From an uncultured Prevotellaceae bacterium (lineage in GTDB: Bacteria > Bacteroidota > Bacteroidia > Bacteroidales > Bacteroidaceae): DNA of 64,000 bases. Positions 42,322-50,341 of this stretch are shown piece after piece. The notes beneath the pieces are model-generated. The model worked only from the letters and a program-made list of their open reading frames with translations, had not been told where the DNA came from and did not search any database. Every line of letters starts with the position of its first letter. Within the stretch, counting starts at the first letter, position 1. A program made the translations under genes and the position numbers. Location: NCBI GenBank assembly GCA_946407895.1, contig CAMJQA010000003.1:1-64000 (forward strand), written 5' to 3'.

Positions 42322-43935
42322 TTATGGCGTGACGGAGTATTCCTCCACATTCCAGAAGCTGGGGATGCCCTTATCGCCGTCTTCGTTGTCGTCTCTGGGC
42401 CATTTGGTTCCCGGGGCCGTGTAGAAAGTAGGCTTCTCTCTGGAAGTTGGATTGCCAGCGCCGTGCAGCATAGTGATATCGAAAATATCAATATTCTCCG
42501 TGGCGAGGCAAATCACACTCTTCAGGCTGGTGCAGTTTGAGAACATGAAATCATAGCAAGACGGCATCAGGCTCGTGGCGGGCAGCAGGGGTCCTTGCTC
42601 AAGACTGCTGCAGCCACGGAACATATCCTTATAGCAATATTCCGTCAATTTGGTGGCAGGCAGGGCGGGCGCCACGGTCAGCTTCTCGCAGCCAGAGAAC
42701 ATGGAGAGATAGCAGTCGCTTCTCAGCGTCGTGGCGGGCAGCAGGAAGGGGCGCGCGGCATCGATATCGATATGCTCGTTGTCCTTGAACAAGTCTAGGA
42801 AAGTTTGATCTGCCGTCAGTTCCTTCAACACGGGGAATGACAAGGCGTCGATAAGGCTCATCACGTTGCCGTAGAGGTAGCAGTCGTCGGTGCAGGAGAT
42901 GGTAGATTCGTAATACTTGGCGTTCGTGCCGCGGAAGCTCACCTTGTCGCCCGTGGCGGGGAGGGTGATTTCCGTCTCGCTGGTGTAAGCACTCCATGCG
43001 CCCCACGCGCCGGTTAGACAGGTGCGGTACTCAACGGGGCCGGTGACGTCGTCCGAGAGATTGAACGACACCACGGCGCCGGCCTTACTGGCCTCGAGCG
43101 TCAGGGGCATGGCGTGGTAGCCGGTGGCGGCGGGCGTGGTTACGCTGATGGGATAGATGTTGTTCGCGGCGAGCGCCTTGCCCGTGACGCTCTTCTCGTA
43201 GTATTGCTCGCCGTCGTAGGGCATCAGCTTGATGGTCTGATCCGTGCGGACGGGATAGAGGGCCACCCATATCTCGCTCGCCGAGGACGGGGTAACGCTG
43301 TAGGTGTGGTCGCCGACCTCAATCAGGAGTTTCCGGAGCGAGGCGGTGATGTCGGCGGAACCGTCGCTGAAGGTGAACTTGGCCAGGGCGAGCTGGTTCT
43401 CTAGGTCCAGGGCGGGCAGGGCCGGCGAGCCGCCGCTGTAGTCGATGTAGCCCGTTGCCTCGGCGTAGTCGAACTTTTCGGCGAGCTTGGCAAGGGAGCC
43501 GTCCTGCTCGTTCTCGAGGATAGAGGCTCGGTCGTATTCACTCTTCAGGTTCGCAGGATAGACGTAGCGGACGGCGGTCTTGCCGTCGTTGGGGTTGGTG
43601 AGCGTCACGGTGAACGTGGCCGTCTTGCCTGCGTCGGTGATGTCGGCCGCCGTGAGCGGCTCGCTCGTGACCGTCTCGTAGCCCCACCATTTGTCATCCT
43701 TATAGAACAACACGGCGATCTGGTCGCCCACGGCGAAGGTCTTCACGCCCGCTTCGGTTAGCGCGCGGGTCTCGCCGCCGCCGTCGAAGGTCAGCGTGGT
43801 GGTCAGGGTGTAGGCAGTCGTGCTCTCGGGCTGCATGCCGCCGGGGACGGGTCCGTCGTCGCCCGAGCAGGCCGTCATGGCGGCGCCGGTCAGGGCCAGG
43901 GCAGCCATCGTCATCATATGTCTGAACTGTTTCAT
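42322..43935 (-). CDS. fimbrillin-like lipoprotein with BspA-type repeats
   Basis: A 537-residue lipoprotein (lipobox ALTGAAMTAC, Cys near residue 23). The N-terminal half resembles Mfa-like/fimbrillin-type domains of Bacteroidales (GETRALTEAGVKTFAVGDQIAVLFYK). The C-terminal part has Cys-containing repeats of the BspA/DUF285-like leucine-rich type: LPATTLRSDCYLSMFSGCEKL, LPATKLTEYCYKDMFRGCSSL and LPATSLMPSCYDFMFSNCTSL. Such proteins are surface-exposed adhesins. The start at MKQFRHM was chosen because the signal peptide begins there. It follows a 48-aa gene by 20 bp and is likely co-transcribed. Confidence 0.82.
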   Translation of the reverse strand: MKQFRHMMTMAALALTGAAMTACSGDDGPVPGGMQPESTTAYTLTTTLTFDGGGETRALTEAGVKTFAVGDQIAVLFYKDDKWWGYETVTSEPLTAADITDAGKTATFTVTLTNPNDGKTAVRYVYPANLKSEYDRASILENEQDGSLAKLAEKFDYAEATGYIDYSGGSPALPALDLENQLALAKFTFSDGSADITASLRKLLIEVGDHTYSVTPSSASEIWVALYPVRTDQTIKLMPYDGEQYYEKSVTGKALAANNIYPISVTTPAATGYHAMPLTLEASKAGAVVSFNLSDDVTGPVEYRTCLTGAWGAWSAYTSETEITLPATGDKVSFRGTNAKYYESTISCTDDCYLYGNVMSLIDALSFPVLKELTADQTFLDLFKDNEHIDIDAARPFLLPATTLRSDCYLSMFSGCEKLTVAPALPATKLTEYCYKDMFRGCSSLEQGPLLPATSLMPSCYDFMFSNCTSLKSVICLATENIDIFDITMLHGAGNPTSREKPTFYTAPGTKWPRDDNEDGDKGIPSFWNVEEYSVTP

Positions 43936-43955
43936 AGCTTCATCGTGTTTAAGGG

Positions 43956-44102
43956 TTACCAATCCTGCGACGGATTCATGTTGTAGTTCTGCACTCCGCC
44001 GCGGCCTCTCTGGCTCGCCTGCATCATCTGCGATGCCTGCTGCAGCTCCACGACCCTCGTGCGGGGCCGCTCGTAGGTTCTCAAGTTCTTCTTATGCTTC
44101 AT
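43956..44102 (-). CDS. 48-aa basic small protein upstream of the lipoprotein
   Basis: ATG at 44102 reads MKHKKNLRTYERPRTRVVEL and ends NYNMNPSQDW. It belongs to a class of very short proteins I associate with Prevotella surface-lipoprotein loci: basic N-terminus, a Y-x-x-P-x-x-x-V core, and an acidic/aromatic end. Function unknown. It is 20 bp upstream of the lipoprotein gene and has a TATCTTCG -7-like element at 44132-44139, so it is probably the first gene of this operon. Confidence 0.6.
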   Translation of the reverse strand: MKHKKNLRTYERPRTRVVELQQASQMMQASQRGRGGVQNYNMNPSQDW

Positions 44103-44131
44103 TTCGGTCAAGGATTAGATGTTTCTGCCTG

Positions 44132-44139
44132 CGAAGATA
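44132..44139 (-). promoter_or_regulatory. -7-like element of the small-protein/lipoprotein operon
   Basis: TATCTTCG on the minus strand, one mismatch from TAnnTTTG; leader about 25 nt. Confidence 0.35.
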
Positions 44140-44242
44140 CACATTATATTTATAATATGTAGCGATTTCCCGAAAAAAAACAGGGAAGGCAGTCAAAATC
44201 GTAGCAACGAGGCGATTCGGAACGGAAAATGAAGGCTAAGCC

Positions 44243-46279
44243 TCAACGCTCCGGGAAATCCACTAGGTATGTGCGGTTGTCGCGGTGCGTGTTGTAGGTG
44301 CTCCTGACGAGTCCGTTCACGACGAAGCCGAATCCCTTGCCAGGCTGGTTGGAGAGGCAGTTGTTGCAGATGTGGTGCAGGCGGATGCCCGGGTTTGCCG
44401 GGACCTCCACGCTGCTCTCGATGCGGATGTCGGTGAAGAGGACGTCGTAGATGCCGAAGGCGGTGGCGAAATGGTTCTGCACGTGGTCGGCCACCTTGTA
44501 GGCGGCGTATCCGTCGCGTGTGCCGCCCTCGCTCATGTAGGCCGACTGGCGGGGGGCGTCGTAGGGCGTCTCGCACTGGAAGAAGTAGGTGCGCCCGTGC
44601 TCGCCGTTCCACAAAGTCTGGTACTGCTGGAAGTGCTCGTTGAAGAGGCCGTAGAGGGTGACGCGGTCGCCATTGACGACAAGGCCGTTGGGAGCGGTGT
44701 TGACATCCCACCCCACGCTGCCGCGCACGCCGTGGTCGGCCCGCCATATCCAGAAGTGGTCGCCGATGACATCTGAGCTGTTGATGACCACCGTCTCGTC
44801 CACATGGACGGGCGCAGGACGGAATCCGCCCACGCGAAAGAAGAGGTCGGCAAGGAGAGTGGGACTGGACGTTGAACCTTGAACCTTGAATTTTGAATTC
44901 TGAGTTCCCACTTGCAGCAGGGAGCGGGAGGAGTAGTGCGCGTCGAACATCAGCGAGGCAATGGTTACGCCGTCCACATCCCCGACCAGGATGGCGGTCT
45001 CGGGATTGTGCTCGCCGGGAATCAGGGTGGCCAGGCCCAAGCCGAGGAGGATTGTTCCGTCCCTGGTGATGCGGAGCGGCTCCTCGAGCGTGAACATGCC
45101 GGGGGTGAAGAGCAGATGGCGGCCGCGCCTGAGCTGTCGGTTCAGCTCCCTGGCCGTCACGCCGGGCCTCGCCACGAAGAAGTCGCGCTCCACGTCGAAC
45201 ACCTCGCCCTCGCCCATCGACTCACGCGAATATGAAAGGCCCTTGCTGTCGCGCCGCAATGCGGGACGGAAAACCTTGTACCGGCCGTCGTCGCCGAGGA
45301 ATAGGAATGGCTTCTCGCGTATGACAGGCGTGGTGGGGATGAACGTGACGTTGCCGCCCTCGGCCCAGTTGTCGCGGTAGGTGTCCATATCGACCCCGGG
45401 TCCGAGCTCGACGCCCTGGAAGCAGTAGTTGTACTTGATCTCCCGGAACTCGCCGCGCCCCTTGTTCAGCACCGAGTTGCGGTAGTACCACTGCTGCTGG
45501 TGGTCGCTCCCGGCAGGTGCCACGAAGTAGCAGTCGGCAGCGAAACCGCCGCTCACCCATCCGTGGCCCCACTGGGTGCGCATCGTGCGCGTGCTGTAGA
45601 TGCGGCGCAGGGGAGCCGCCTGCGAGACGGCCCACTTGAAGGTCTCCGGCTCGTCGTAGGTCTCGGGGCCGATGACCGACAGGTTCTCCGCTGCGCGCCA
45701 GAAGGTGCAGGTGCCATTGTCGTCGCGCAGGGGTGCGGGAGTGTGGATATTGCTGACCTGCACCTCGTAGGGCGTGCGTCCGAGGCCCGCTATCTGCATG
45801 TAGTAGGGCACCTTCAGGAGTCCGGCCTCGCGATAGTCGCCGGGCTGGAAGAGCACGGCATAGCGGTGGGGGCTGAACTGGTCGTGGAACATGCGCTCGT
45901 GGATGCCGTTCACCTCTGCCCCGACGGCCTTCATGTCGTCTGCAGGGCTGAAGACGAGTACGTCGGGACCGAACAGTTCCTCGTTCATGGAGGCGGAGAG
46001 CAGGACGCGCCCGCCGCTGTCCGTCACCTTATAATAATAGGCATAGGGGCTTCGCGCGGCCGTCTTGTCGGCAAAGGTACGACCGCTCATCTGCCCAATG
46101 GGACGGAACACACCGGTGCGTCCCTCGGCACGCAGGACGGTCAGGGGCGAGGATCCGCGGGAAGAGACACAGCTGTCGGGAAGGGTTATCACGGGCCGGC
46201 CGCCCCTGACACGCACAATCTGGGCTGCAGCGCTGACGCCAGCGCCGGCCAAAAGGAGGATAAACAGGATTTTCTTCAT
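44243..46279 (-). CDS. secreted beta-helix (pectate-lyase-like) protein
   Basis: A 678-residue protein with a signal peptide (MKKILFILLLAGAGVSAAAQ). The central and C-terminal parts show repeated short strands and turns typical of right-handed beta-helix proteins of the GH55/pectate lyase 3 type (ILLGLGLATLIPG, ILVGDVDGVTIASLMFDA, VINSSDVIGDHFWIWRADHG, GLVVNGDRVTLYGLF). No catalytic residues can be assigned. Near residues 457-470 the segment QNSKFKVQG is encoded by an in-frame short tandem repeat. It is the last gene of a five-gene carbohydrate operon but has its own promoter (46312-46341). Confidence 0.8.
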   Translation of the reverse strand: MKKILFILLLAGAGVSAAAQIVRVRGGRPVITLPDSCVSSRGSSPLTVLRAEGRTGVFRPIGQMSGRTFADKTAARSPYAYYYKVTDSGGRVLLSASMNEELFGPDVLVFSPADDMKAVGAEVNGIHERMFHDQFSPHRYAVLFQPGDYREAGLLKVPYYMQIAGLGRTPYEVQVSNIHTPAPLRDDNGTCTFWRAAENLSVIGPETYDEPETFKWAVSQAAPLRRIYSTRTMRTQWGHGWVSGGFAADCYFVAPAGSDHQQQWYYRNSVLNKGRGEFREIKYNYCFQGVELGPGVDMDTYRDNWAEGGNVTFIPTTPVIREKPFLFLGDDGRYKVFRPALRRDSKGLSYSRESMGEGEVFDVERDFFVARPGVTARELNRQLRRGRHLLFTPGMFTLEEPLRITRDGTILLGLGLATLIPGEHNPETAILVGDVDGVTIASLMFDAHYSSRSLLQVGTQNSKFKVQGSTSSPTLLADLFFRVGGFRPAPVHVDETVVINSSDVIGDHFWIWRADHGVRGSVGWDVNTAPNGLVVNGDRVTLYGLFNEHFQQYQTLWNGEHGRTYFFQCETPYDAPRQSAYMSEGGTRDGYAAYKVADHVQNHFATAFGIYDVLFTDIRIESSVEVPANPGIRLHHICNNCLSNQPGKGFGFVVNGLVRSTYNTHRDNRTYLVDFPER
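44871..44906 (-). repeat. in-frame ATTCAA/GTTCAAG tandem array inside a gene
   Basis: On the coding strand: AATTCAAAATTCAAGGTT followed by CAAGGTTCAAC, four 7-bp units translated as NSKFKVQGS. The same unit family forms the intergenic arrays at 1-60 and 22804-22888. Confidence 0.8.
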
Positions 46280-46281
46280 AA

Positions 46282-46327
46282 AAAACGCATACTTTCGGGA
46301 TGATTACACCGCAAAAGTATGCGTTTT
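46282..46327. promoter_or_regulatory. 14-bp inverted repeat overlapping promoter and start
   Basis: AAAACGCATACTTT (46282-46295) and AAAGTATGCGTTTT (46314-46327) are perfect inverted copies. One arm contains most of the -7 box of the downstream beta-helix gene; the other touches its start codon. It could be an operator or an mRNA hairpin masking the start. Confidence 0.6.
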
Positions 46328-46341
46328 CTTTAAATGGACAA
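46312..46341 (-). promoter_or_regulatory. internal promoter of the beta-helix gene
   Basis: TTG (46339-46341), 19-bp spacer, TACTTTTG (46312-46319) on the minus strand. Confidence 0.65.
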
Positions 46342-46401
46342 GCAAAAAACGTCCAAAAAATCTCCAAAAAACGATAGAAATCATGCCGGGGTGCCGGAGG
46401 C

Positions 46402-47556
46402 CTAGGCCTTCTTGGGGCAACCCACGTTGTCCTTGAAGATGAAGTCCTCGCCGTGCTCGCCCTGGTCGACCAGCATCTCGTCCATGTATCCGTTCCACAG
46501 CGTGTTGCCGGAGATGACGCAGTGGGAGAGCTTGCGCACGATGAAGCCCACCTGCGGCGTGAAGCGGCCCTGCCCGCCGTCGTCCTGCCCGGCCAGGCAC
46601 GCATTGCCCGTCATGGCTACGCCCTGGCACTCCTCGAGCCTGACCTGGCACGAGCGCTCGCCCTCGGACAGATAGCTACTGTCCTTACCACAGCGGCGGA
46701 AGACATTGCCGCTGACGGCGACGGCCTGCGCCCGGTGCGCGTAGAGCCCTGCCCCGTGATTACGGTCGAACGAATTGCCGGTGACGTTCCAGTCGTCGCC
46801 CCCGTGTATGTAGAGGCCGTATCCGCGGTTCCACTCCACGCGGTTGGCCGTAAACATGACGGTGGCGCCGCAGTCGTCGCACCCGAAGCCGTTGCCGCCG
46901 TTGGCGGAGAATTGGTTGTCGAGCACGAAGCCATCCCATCCGAGGAGCCGTATTCCGTCGCCATTATTGTACATAAACTGGCTGTGGCGGACGATGAAGA
47001 GCCACACTCGCCTCAGGAAGACGCCGTGGCCCGAAAAGTTCATGACTTTCGTGTCGTCGATGACGAGCGTGTCCTCCTTCGGGCTCCATTTCTCCGGGTT
47101 GTTCAGGTAGATGCCGTGCTGGGGCTTTTTGGCGTCCCGCTGTCCGCAGACTACAATTCCGCGTATATGCGCGCCGTATGCGCCGGTGACGTCCAGCAGG
47201 CAGTCGGCATCGGCGCTGTCCAGCTTGAGCACCGCGCCGCGCTCCTCGCAATGGAATATCCACACGGGGTCGCCCAGTAGCGTGACGTAGGCGGGCACCT
47301 TCAGCTGGTGGCACATGTAAATCCCCGGGGGGAACCACACCGTGCCGTTCACGGCCCCGGCGGCGTCCAGCGCCCGCTGTATGGCGGCCGTGTCGCCCGA
47401 CTGCCCGTCGCCCTTGGCACCATACTCCAGTACGTTGAACGTCTTCGCCGAGCGCTCGCCCCCAGCGGGAGCGAACGACTGCAGGGCTATGGCCGCTGCG
47501 CCCAGGCCGGCCATTCCGGTCAGGCTGCTGCGGCGTATGAAGTCTCGCCTTTCCAT
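46402..47556 (-). CDS. exported pectate lyase superfamily beta-helix protein
   Basis: A 384-residue protein starting with a twin-arginine-like signal (MERRDFIRRSSLTGMAGLGAAA). It then shows the Pectate_lyase_3 opening FNVLEYGAKGDGQSGDTAAIQRALDAA and FPPGIYMCHQLKVPAYV, followed by parallel beta-helix repeats rich in N-x-G turns (NRGYGLYIHGGDDWNVTGNSF; GAGLYAHRAQAVAVSGNVF). Probably a polysaccharide lyase, hydrolase or epimerase acting on a plant glycan; the active site is not assignable. It starts 5 bp after the GH27 stop, so the two are translationally close. Confidence 0.84.
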   Translation of the reverse strand: MERRDFIRRSSLTGMAGLGAAAIALQSFAPAGGERSAKTFNVLEYGAKGDGQSGDTAAIQRALDAAGAVNGTVWFPPGIYMCHQLKVPAYVTLLGDPVWIFHCEERGAVLKLDSADADCLLDVTGAYGAHIRGIVVCGQRDAKKPQHGIYLNNPEKWSPKEDTLVIDDTKVMNFSGHGVFLRRVWLFIVRHSQFMYNNGDGIRLLGWDGFVLDNQFSANGGNGFGCDDCGATVMFTANRVEWNRGYGLYIHGGDDWNVTGNSFDRNHGAGLYAHRAQAVAVSGNVFRRCGKDSSYLSEGERSCQVRLEECQGVAMTGNACLAGQDDGGQGRFTPQVGFIVRKLSHCVISGNTLWNGYMDEMLVDQGEHGEDFIFKDNVGCPKKA

Positions 47557-47561
47557 TCTTA

Positions 47562-49142
47562 TCAGTTCTTCCAGATTGTCATGCAATCCACATTGGGCGC
47601 CCACGCCGTCGGGTTGCTCAGTCGTATGCGGTTGTAGCCCTTGCGGAGGGTGGCCTTCACACTCACCGTCTTCCACGAGGAAATGTAGCTGCCCGTGTTT
47701 ATGCCATTAATCTCCTGCGGCTCGCCGTCGTTCACCTGCACCGTCATGCCGCGGTCCTCGGCCGATGCGCAGCGGATGCCGATGGTGTACTCGCCGCCGG
47801 TGAGGCTATAGACGTCGCGCCACTCCAGGTAGTTCTCCGCGTCGTTGCCCAGGAAGCCGACGAAGACGCCCTGGTCGGCCCCCATGGCGTGCTGGTGGTT
47901 AGCCGTCTGCAGGTTCTTTATCTCCTGGTAGCTCTTCAGCCAAGCCTCCTCGGCCTGATAGGTCTGCCGCTCGCCCCGGACGCCGGTTGCGAAGAACGCG
48001 GCCGAGCCGTGTGCCGGCACCGTGACACGATAGGTGCCCACAGCAGCGGGCTCCACTACCCGGTGGCTGAAGCAGTCGTAGAACTTCACCTTTCCGGCGA
48101 AATCAAGCTTTGCCAGATCCAGGGCAACCGTCTGCTCCTCGTCGCTCAGATTCGTCACCACAACGGCGCGCTGGGGCCCGTGACGCTGCTTCATGTCCTT
48201 GGCCACCACGTATACCTCGCCAAACCGCTGGACGACGGGCGCACCCAGGCCAAGCTTGTCCTGGTTCATCGCAAGGAGGTCGCGGTTCTTCAGAAGGTCG
48301 AGCGAGTACTGAGGAATCTTTGCCACGTCGCAACCAATGAGCATCGGCGCGCTCGTGATGCACCAATAGGCCATGTGAGTGTTCTCCTCGTCGTGACTGA
48401 GCGTGCGACCGATCTCCAGCATGTCGGGATCGTTGTAATGTCCGTCGCCCGTGAAGGCCTGGAGGTACAGATTCTCGCGGATGATGGCGCGCAGGGAGCC
48501 CCACGAGCAGTTAATGTCCCCCGTGGTGCGCCAAGAGTCGGCGATTTCGCTTATCCACGTCCCGGGATAAGCCCACCGGCACACGTTGAAGACCACGCCC
48601 TTCTTGCCGCAGTTCTTTATGGCATTGGAGATCTTCGTGTACTGCTCGCGCTCGTCGAGCCCCATGTGGCCTCCGCCGCAGTAGTCAACCTTGATGAAGT
48701 CAAAGTCCCAGTCGATGAAGTAAAGGTGGCAGTCCTCCTCTTCGTGGCCTGCAAATCCCACGCCGAGGCCCCAGGCGTGTCTGTTACCCGAGCCGCAGGT
48801 GTTGTCACCCGCATCGCTGTAGATTCCGGCCTTCAGCCCCTTGGCGTGGATGTAATCCACCAGGCTGCGCATGCCGTTGGGGAAGAGTTTCTGGTTCAGC
48901 CTCAGCTTGCCGTCGGCGCCGCGGCCGTCCCAGTAGCCGTCGTCGATGTTTATAAACTTGTAGCCGGCTGCGCTCAGGCCGGTGGAGACCATGGCATCGG
49001 CCTGGCTCTTGATGACCTCCTCGTTGATATTCAAGGCAAAAGTGTTCCACGAGCTCCAGCCCAGCGTGGGGGGATTGAATGCCCTGGTGGAAATCGTGGC
49101 CGTCAGTGCGGCGGCCACGAGGATAATTGATTTCTGTCTCAT
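47562..49142 (-). CDS. secreted GH27 alpha-galactosidase with C-terminal CBM
   Basis: A 526-residue protein with a short signal peptide (to about residue 21). GH27 barrel landmarks: GWSSWNTF (28-35), INIDDGYWDG (65-73), GIYSDAGDNTCG, the nucleophile D153 in FIKVDYCGGG, the acid/base D209 in DSWRTTGDI, and GHYNDPDMLEIG. A C-terminal antiparallel beta domain is followed by a CBM35/CBM6-like module from about 395 (YQAEEAW to the end). It removes terminal alpha-galactose (or beta-L-arabinopyranose, a known side activity in the family). Third gene of the operon from 51337. Confidence 0.92.
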   Translation of the reverse strand: MRQKSIILVAAALTATISTRAFNPPTLGWSSWNTFALNINEEVIKSQADAMVSTGLSAAGYKFINIDDGYWDGRGADGKLRLNQKLFPNGMRSLVDYIHAKGLKAGIYSDAGDNTCGSGNRHAWGLGVGFAGHEEEDCHLYFIDWDFDFIKVDYCGGGHMGLDEREQYTKISNAIKNCGKKGVVFNVCRWAYPGTWISEIADSWRTTGDINCSWGSLRAIIRENLYLQAFTGDGHYNDPDMLEIGRTLSHDEENTHMAYWCITSAPMLIGCDVAKIPQYSLDLLKNRDLLAMNQDKLGLGAPVVQRFGEVYVVAKDMKQRHGPQRAVVVTNLSDEEQTVALDLAKLDFAGKVKFYDCFSHRVVEPAAVGTYRVTVPAHGSAAFFATGVRGERQTYQAEEAWLKSYQEIKNLQTANHQHAMGADQGVFVGFLGNDAENYLEWRDVYSLTGGEYTIGIRCASAEDRGMTVQVNDGEPQEINGINTGSYISSWKTVSVKATLRKGYNRIRLSNPTAWAPNVDCMTIWKN

Positions 49143-49162
49143 TATTCTGTGTATGGTAAAAT

Positions 49163-50332
49163 TTATTTCTCAACCCACTTCACCCACTTCAGTTCGCGGC
49201 TGTATCCGGCCTTCACCATCGTCTCGATGAACTGCAGGCCCCGCACGCCGTCGTCGATGCCGGGGAAATCCAGCTCCTCAGCCGTCGGCACCCGGCCCTC
49301 GGCCCGGGCGCGCACGGTGGCCACGAAGTTGCGGTAAATATTCGAGAACGCCTCGATGTAGCCCTCGGGATGGCCGCCGGGCGTGCGCGTATTCCATTTT
49401 GCCAGCGCGCTCATGTAGCCGTTGCCCGTGCGTATGATCTCGGCCGGGCGGTCGGCCCACCGTATGATGAGCGTGTTGGGCTCCATCTGATGCCACTCGA
49501 AAGTGCCGCGCTCGCCCGATATGCGAATGGCCAGCCCGTTCTCCTCGCCCGCCGCCACCTGCGTGGCATGCAATACACCGTGCAATCCACCGTCGAAGTG
49601 CAGGAAGGCCACCGCGTCGTCGTCGATGGGGCGCCCCGGGGCGAACGTACTCAGTTCCGCATTCAGCTCGGTCACCCGCTGTCCGCTCACGTACTCGGCC
49701 AGGTGCCACGCGTGCGTGCCGATGTCGCCGACGCATCCCCCCTTGCCCGAGAGGGCCGGATCGGTGCGCCACCCCGCATTATTGCCGCCCTCCAGCTCAA
49801 TGCGCTGCGAGAGCCAGCCCTGAATGTACTCCACGTCCACCAGCCTGAGGCGGCCCAGCTGCCCCTCGGCAATGCGGGCCTTCATCTCCTTCACGGCCGG
49901 ATACCCCGTGTAGGTGTGAGTAAGCGCCAGCGTGCGCCCCGTTGCCTCCACTTTCTGGCGCAGGCGCAGCGCCTCGTCGAGCGAGAACGTCAGCGGTTTG
50001 TCCAACACCACGTCGAAGCCCTTGTCGAGGGCCAGCGCCGCCTGCTCGTAGTGCACCTTGTTCGGCGTCACGATGGCCACGAAGTCCATCCGCTCGCCTT
50101 CCGGCAGCGCCGCCTCGCGCTCCATCATCTCCCTGTAGTCGCGGTAAATCCGCCCGGCATCGAGGTGCCACTTGCGTCCTGCCTCCACCGACGTGTCATA
50201 CTTGCGGCTAAAGCATCCGCACACCAGCTCGATGTCGTTCTCCATCAGCGCCGCGCGCAGATGGATTGGGCCTATCATGGCGTTGCCGCCTCCGCCCACC
50301 ATTCCCATTCTAAGTCTTCGGTTATTCATCAT
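49163..50332 (-). CDS. Gfo/Idh/MocA-family oxidoreductase
   Basis: A 389-residue NAD(P)-dependent sugar dehydrogenase-like protein. The Rossmann motif is GMVGGGGNAMIG (9-20) and the conserved DKPLTFSLDEAL takes the place of the usual EKP motif; GGCVGDIGTHAWHLAEYVSG carries the catalytic-region Asp and His. No signal peptide, so cytoplasmic. Members oxidise sugar hydroxyls, commonly at C3, making keto-sugars. It lies 9 bp downstream of a TIM-barrel isomerase gene, a pairing used in 3-keto-glycoside metabolism. Confidence 0.9.
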   Translation of the reverse strand: MMNNRRLRMGMVGGGGNAMIGPIHLRAALMENDIELVCGCFSRKYDTSVEAGRKWHLDAGRIYRDYREMMEREAALPEGERMDFVAIVTPNKVHYEQAALALDKGFDVVLDKPLTFSLDEALRLRQKVEATGRTLALTHTYTGYPAVKEMKARIAEGQLGRLRLVDVEYIQGWLSQRIELEGGNNAGWRTDPALSGKGGCVGDIGTHAWHLAEYVSGQRVTELNAELSTFAPGRPIDDDAVAFLHFDGGLHGVLHATQVAAGEENGLAIRISGERGTFEWHQMEPNTLIIRWADRPAEIIRTGNGYMSALAKWNTRTPGGHPEGYIEAFSNIYRNFVATVRARAEGRVPTAEELDFPGIDDGVRGLQFIETMVKAGYSRELKWVKWVEK

Positions 50333-50341
50333 TTCTCAGTG

